A stretch of DNA of 8,308 nucleotides, taken from the NCBI GenBank assembly GCA_900550005.1, contig URQL01000066.1, forward strand, positions 1 through 8,308, given 5' to 3'. The notes beneath the pieces were generated by a model. It had not been told where the DNA came from. It did no database searches and worked only from the letters and a program-made list of their open reading frames with translations. The position numbers were made by a program, and so were the translations under genes. This DNA comes from an uncultured Erysipelotrichaceae bacterium (lineage in GTDB: Bacteria > Bacillota_I > Bacilli_A > Erysipelotrichales > Coprobacillaceae). Below are positions 6,785-8,308 of the stretch, in pieces (the first letter of the stretch is position 1; each line of letters begins with the position of its first letter).

Positions 6785-6796
6785 TCCTTTTTGCAA
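6770..6796 (-). promoter_or_regulatory. Promoter of the glycoside hydrolase gene (extended -10)
   Basis: On the minus strand TGTTATAAT (6778-6770) is a perfect -10 with the TG of an extended -10. TTGCAA (6796-6791) lies 15 bases upstream as a weak -35; an extended -10 reduces the need for one. Transcription would start about 20 bases before the ATG. Confidence 0.7.
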
Positions 6797-6818
6797 AGAA
6801 TTAAGCTATACTAATCTT

Positions 6819-6827
6819 GAGGTGATC
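6819..6827 (+). promoter_or_regulatory. Ribosome binding site that sets the start of the 144-residue protein
   Basis: GAGGTGATC is a 9-base complement to the usual Bacillota 16S rRNA 3' end and is well placed for the ATG at 6831. The frame is open from a GTG at 6822, but that codon lies inside this ribosome site, so ATG 6831 is chosen. Confidence 0.8.
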
Positions 6828-6830
6828 ATC

Positions 6831-7265
6831 ATGCGTATATTACTAGATAACGATTATATCATTACCAATGAATTAATTAAAAAAGATCAGGAAATTCTTG
6901 TTGTCGGTTCATCAAGGATTCAAATCAAACTTAAAGAACAAACAGAAGTACATTGTTTTAATTATGGTGAAATGGTATCCTTAACAATTGAAGTCATTCA
7001 AGAAGCAATCAAAAAAAGAATTTTGATCTTTGATATACAATTTCCTACACGTTTTAAATTACAACTTTCCTTTCTTACCATTCGAGGACTCTATTCCATT
7101 CAAGTTGAACTGACTGAAAAAGAATTAGAGGAAATATTTAATCAGTTCAACAAACAAAAAGTGGTTATCCATGATCCTGTTAAATTGGAAACCTATTATA
7201 AAACCCATCAACAAAATTTAACTGCCTATGTCGCTAAACAATTAAAAGAACTTTATCCAATATAA
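6831..7265 (+). CDS. Hypothetical soluble protein, 144 residues
   Basis: I do not recognise a family. The product is a charged, soluble alpha/beta protein without signal peptide or membrane segments. It begins with a beta-rich part (MRILLDNDYIITNELI, then EILVVGSSRIQIKLK at 21-35), has a central helix around 50-62, further strands (RILIFDIQF at 63-71, LYSIQVELT at 87-95), then a Lys/Glu/Gln-rich helical C-terminal part with ELEEIFNQFNKQ (98-109) and a final amphipathic helix. It has one cysteine (Cys42) and no obvious catalytic motif. It is divergent from the hydrolase gene, sharing its promoter region, and converges on the candidate small RNA. A good ribosome site, ordinary codon use and correct spacing support a real gene. 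A link to sugar metabolism is only positional. Confidence 0.75.
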   Translation: MRILLDNDYIITNELIKKDQEILVVGSSRIQIKLKEQTEVHCFNYGEMVSLTIEVIQEAIKKRILIFDIQFPTRFKLQLSFLTIRGLYSIQVELTEKELEEIFNQFNKQKVVIHDPVKLETYYKTHQQNLTAYVAKQLKELYPI

Positions 7266-7285
7266 AAAAGAAGCTTTCGCTTCTT
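7264..7285 (-). terminator. Intrinsic terminator with GAAA tetraloop
   Basis: In minus-strand reading AAGAAGC (7285-7279) pairs with GCTTCTT (7274-7268) around GAAA, closing with C-G, and runs into a stretch of T (7269-7264) that overlaps the TAA stop of the plus-strand gene. In the plus direction the hairpin is followed by AATAG rather than T residues, so it is poor for the 144-residue protein gene. Its orientation implies a minus-strand transcript ending here. Confidence 0.7.
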
Positions 7286-7288
7286 AAT

Positions 7289-7336
7289 AGTCACAGCTAT
7301 TAGGATCAAGATGCATTATTTAAAATTTCTGTGACT
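7289..7336. repeat. 8-bp inverted repeat AGTCACAG / CTGTGACT
   Basis: AGTCACAG (7289-7296) and CTGTGACT (7329-7336) are exact reverse complements 32 bases apart, with two further A-T pairs possible outside one mismatch. A smaller palindrome, TAATAG (7285-7290) with CTATTA (7297-7302), overlaps the left arm. In this AT-rich gap the GC-containing arms stand out. They could be an RNA stem or a pair of protein sites. Confidence 0.6.
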
Positions 7337-7346
7337 TTTCAAATAT

Positions 7347-7375
7347 ATAATACCCTTTTTATTATCCAAGTACAA
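7347..7375 (-). promoter_or_regulatory. Possible promoter of the candidate small RNA
   Basis: On the minus strand TTGTAC (7375-7370) and TATTAT (7352-7347) are separated by 17 bases. The -10 matches consensus at five of six positions and the -35 at its TTG only. The expected start is at G7340, just before the inverted repeat. AT-rich gaps give such matches by chance fairly often. Confidence 0.4.
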
Positions 7376-7409
7376 GTCGTAATTTTTAATTTTTTTACAA
7401 CATTCACTT

Positions 7410-7448
7410 AATAAAAGAAAGTAGAAATACATTCTACTTTCTTTTATT
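7410..7448. terminator. Terminator of the solute-binding protein gene, probably bidirectional
   Basis: A perfect 17-bp inverted repeat (7410-7426 with 7432-7448) around a 5-base loop. It contains the TAA stop of the binding protein gene (7446-7444). In minus reading the second arm is itself T-rich. In plus reading it runs into a long T-rich tail (7449-7456), so it can stop transcripts from either side. Confidence 0.85.
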
Positions 7449-8308
7449 TTGTTTTTTCTATTTTTTTACTCAAAGCTTCGAGAGCTTCTTTAGCAGAGTT
7501 ATAATTTCCATTTGCATATTGATTACACACATCCGCAATTTTTGATTTTGTTGAAAGAGAAATGATGCCTTCATCTTGGTAACTTTCTTCAATCAATTTT
7601 TCATTATCCAAATTTGTATAAAAAGCATTGTCACGATTTTTTGCAACGCTTGGCATCCCCTTTGTATTGGCTAGTAAATTAAGGTTTTCTTCTTGACTTA
7701 AAAAGTTCATAAATTCAATCGCTAAATCTTTTTTATTCGTATTTTTATTAATTGAAAAACCACCCCACACATCTTCATAACCATAAGCTCCTTTTTCACC
7801 TATAGGAGAATAAATAAATTCATATTCAAAAGGGGCATTTTTAAAAGATTCTGATTTAGATTCTCGTTTTTTCATTCCACTCGTATTTTCGCCAGTGCAT
7901 GGCCAAAAAGCGACATTTCCTTCAAAGAACTCCAAAATCGCTTTATCGTAATTATCACTTGGATAAGTTTCGTTGATCGTTGGATCACTGTAGCCTTCAT
8001 TTACCATTGTTTCAATCATTTCAAAAATAGGTAATAACATTTCAATATTTTCAACATTACCTCGATTGAATTGATTACTTAATTGACCATTATTGCCAAT
8101 TAAAGTAAGAGCTTCGCTATAAACTAAATTCGAATAAACATGATTTAAAGCAGATTGAATTGGCGTATACCCTTTTTCTTTTAAAACGGCTAAGCAATTT
8201 AAAAATTCTTCTTGATTGGTAGGAAGAGTTAATCCTTCTTTTTCAAGTAGTGTCTTATTGACAATAAGTCCACTGACATTTTCAAAAATAGGCAAGCTGA
8301 TTAATTGA
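7444..8308 (-). CDS. Sugar-type ABC transporter extracellular solute-binding protein (partial, C-terminal 288 residues)
   Basis: This is the C-terminal two thirds of a family 1 solute-binding protein, which captures a sugar outside the membrane and hands it to an ABC permease. The frame stays open to the right edge; the TTG at 8295 is an internal Leu codon (...QLISLPIFENVSG), not a start. Typical features are IFENVSGLIVNKTLLEKEGL near the visible N-terminus, the tryptophan-bearing WPCTGENTSG loop, DVWGGFSINKNT, LAIEFMNFLSQEENL and GMPSVAKN near the C-terminus. The lipoprotein signal and about 130-160 residues are outside the window, judged against usual lengths of 420-450. No permease gene follows; the next minus-strand signal is a terminator. 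Substrate is unknown, though the sugar kinase and hydrolase nearby favour a saccharide. Confidence 0.92.
   Translation of the reverse strand, partial: QLISLPIFENVSGLIVNKTLLEKEGLTLPTNQEEFLNCLAVLKEKGYTPIQSALNHVYSNLVYSEALTLIGNNGQLSNQFNRGNVENIEMLLPIFEMIETMVNEGYSDPTINETYPSDNYDKAILEFFEGNVAFWPCTGENTSGMKKRESKSESFKNAPFEYEFIYSPIGEKGAYGYEDVWGGFSINKNTNKKDLAIEFMNFLSQEENLNLLANTKGMPSVAKNRDNAFYTNLDNEKLIEESYQDEGIISLSTKSKIADVCNQYANGNYNSAKEALEALSKKIEKTK

Larger units (their letters stand above)
7264..7340 (-). ncRNA. Candidate small RNA, about 77 nt
   Basis: A minus-strand promoter at 7375-7347 predicts a start near G7340, and a T-tailed GAAA hairpin ends the transcript near 7264. Between them, AGTCACAG (7336-7329 read on minus) can pair with CTGTGACT (7296-7289) to close a 32-base loop rich in A and T. 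A mutually exclusive hairpin, TAATAG (7302-7297) with CTATTA (7290-7285), uses part of the same bases. The solute-binding protein gene upstream has its own terminator, so read-through is not the obvious source. No known RNA family is recognised. A 10-codon frame (MHLDPNSCDY) inside lacks a ribosome site. The call rests on layout only. Confidence 0.4.

Noticed and set aside
7280..7312. 10-codon minus-strand frame MHLDPNSCDY within the candidate small RNA
   Set aside because: No ribosome site precedes it, and a frame this short is expected by chance.
7411..7447. Long perfect inverted repeat read as an insertion-sequence end
   Set aside because: It is a single hairpin with a 5-base loop at a gene end, with no transposase or target duplication; a terminator explains it.
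8293..8295. TTG as the start of the solute-binding protein
   Set aside because: The frame is open to the right edge, no ribosome site precedes it, and the family needs an N-terminal lobe and signal upstream.
1..8308. Mollicutes code (TGA as Trp)
   Set aside because: All Trp codons inspected are TGG and all frames are intact under the standard code. The absence of TGA stops in seven genes is unremarkable at this base composition.
1..8308. tRNA or rRNA genes, CRISPR repeats, phage or transposase genes
   Set aside because: None were seen on either strand; every large stretch is explained by the listed genes.

Overview
The window is AT-rich DNA with strong AGGAGG-type ribosome binding sites, consensus sigma-A promoters, compact intrinsic terminators and only TAA/TAG stops. 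This points to a low-GC Bacillota, perhaps of the Erysipelotrichia type. The phylum is well supported; the class is a guess from composition and gene style. The genetic code looks standard, with Trp as TGG and no internal TGA.

Left part (1-3323, minus strand): a three-gene operon, marR > ABC exporter half > second ABC exporter half, the last cut by the window edge. Both junctions are 8-nt stop/start overlaps, so translation is probably coupled. A perfect TTGACA/TATAAT promoter with an 18-bp inverted repeat over the -10 lies just before marR and looks like its self-controlled operator. The first exporter half carries an extracellular domain of about 175 residues and a degenerate ATPase site. 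The pair therefore reads as a heterodimeric, multidrug-type exporter.

Middle (3322-5255): a six-helix DUF975-like membrane protein gene (minus) is transcribed away from a ROK-family sugar kinase gene (plus). The kinase promoter holds a near-perfect CcpA cre site. The kinase start is moved to an ATG 63 bases downstream of the longest reading frame.

Right part (5247-8308): a cytoplasmic putative glycoside hydrolase (DUF5060 / TIM barrel / DUF5605 layout) converges on the kinase gene and shares its terminator. It is divergent from an unrecognised 144-residue protein gene, with overlapping promoters and a second, weaker cre-like site. A 178-base gap then holds a candidate small RNA of about 77 nt on the minus strand, with its own promoter, internal stem and a GAAA-loop terminator. 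The window ends in the 3' two thirds of a sugar-type ABC transporter solute-binding protein gene.

Working together (inference): the binding protein would capture an oligosaccharide or glycoside for import, the hydrolase would cleave it inside the cell and the ROK kinase would phosphorylate a released sugar, with carbon catabolite control suggested by the cre sites. The exporter operon is a separate, drug- or peptide-responsive unit.
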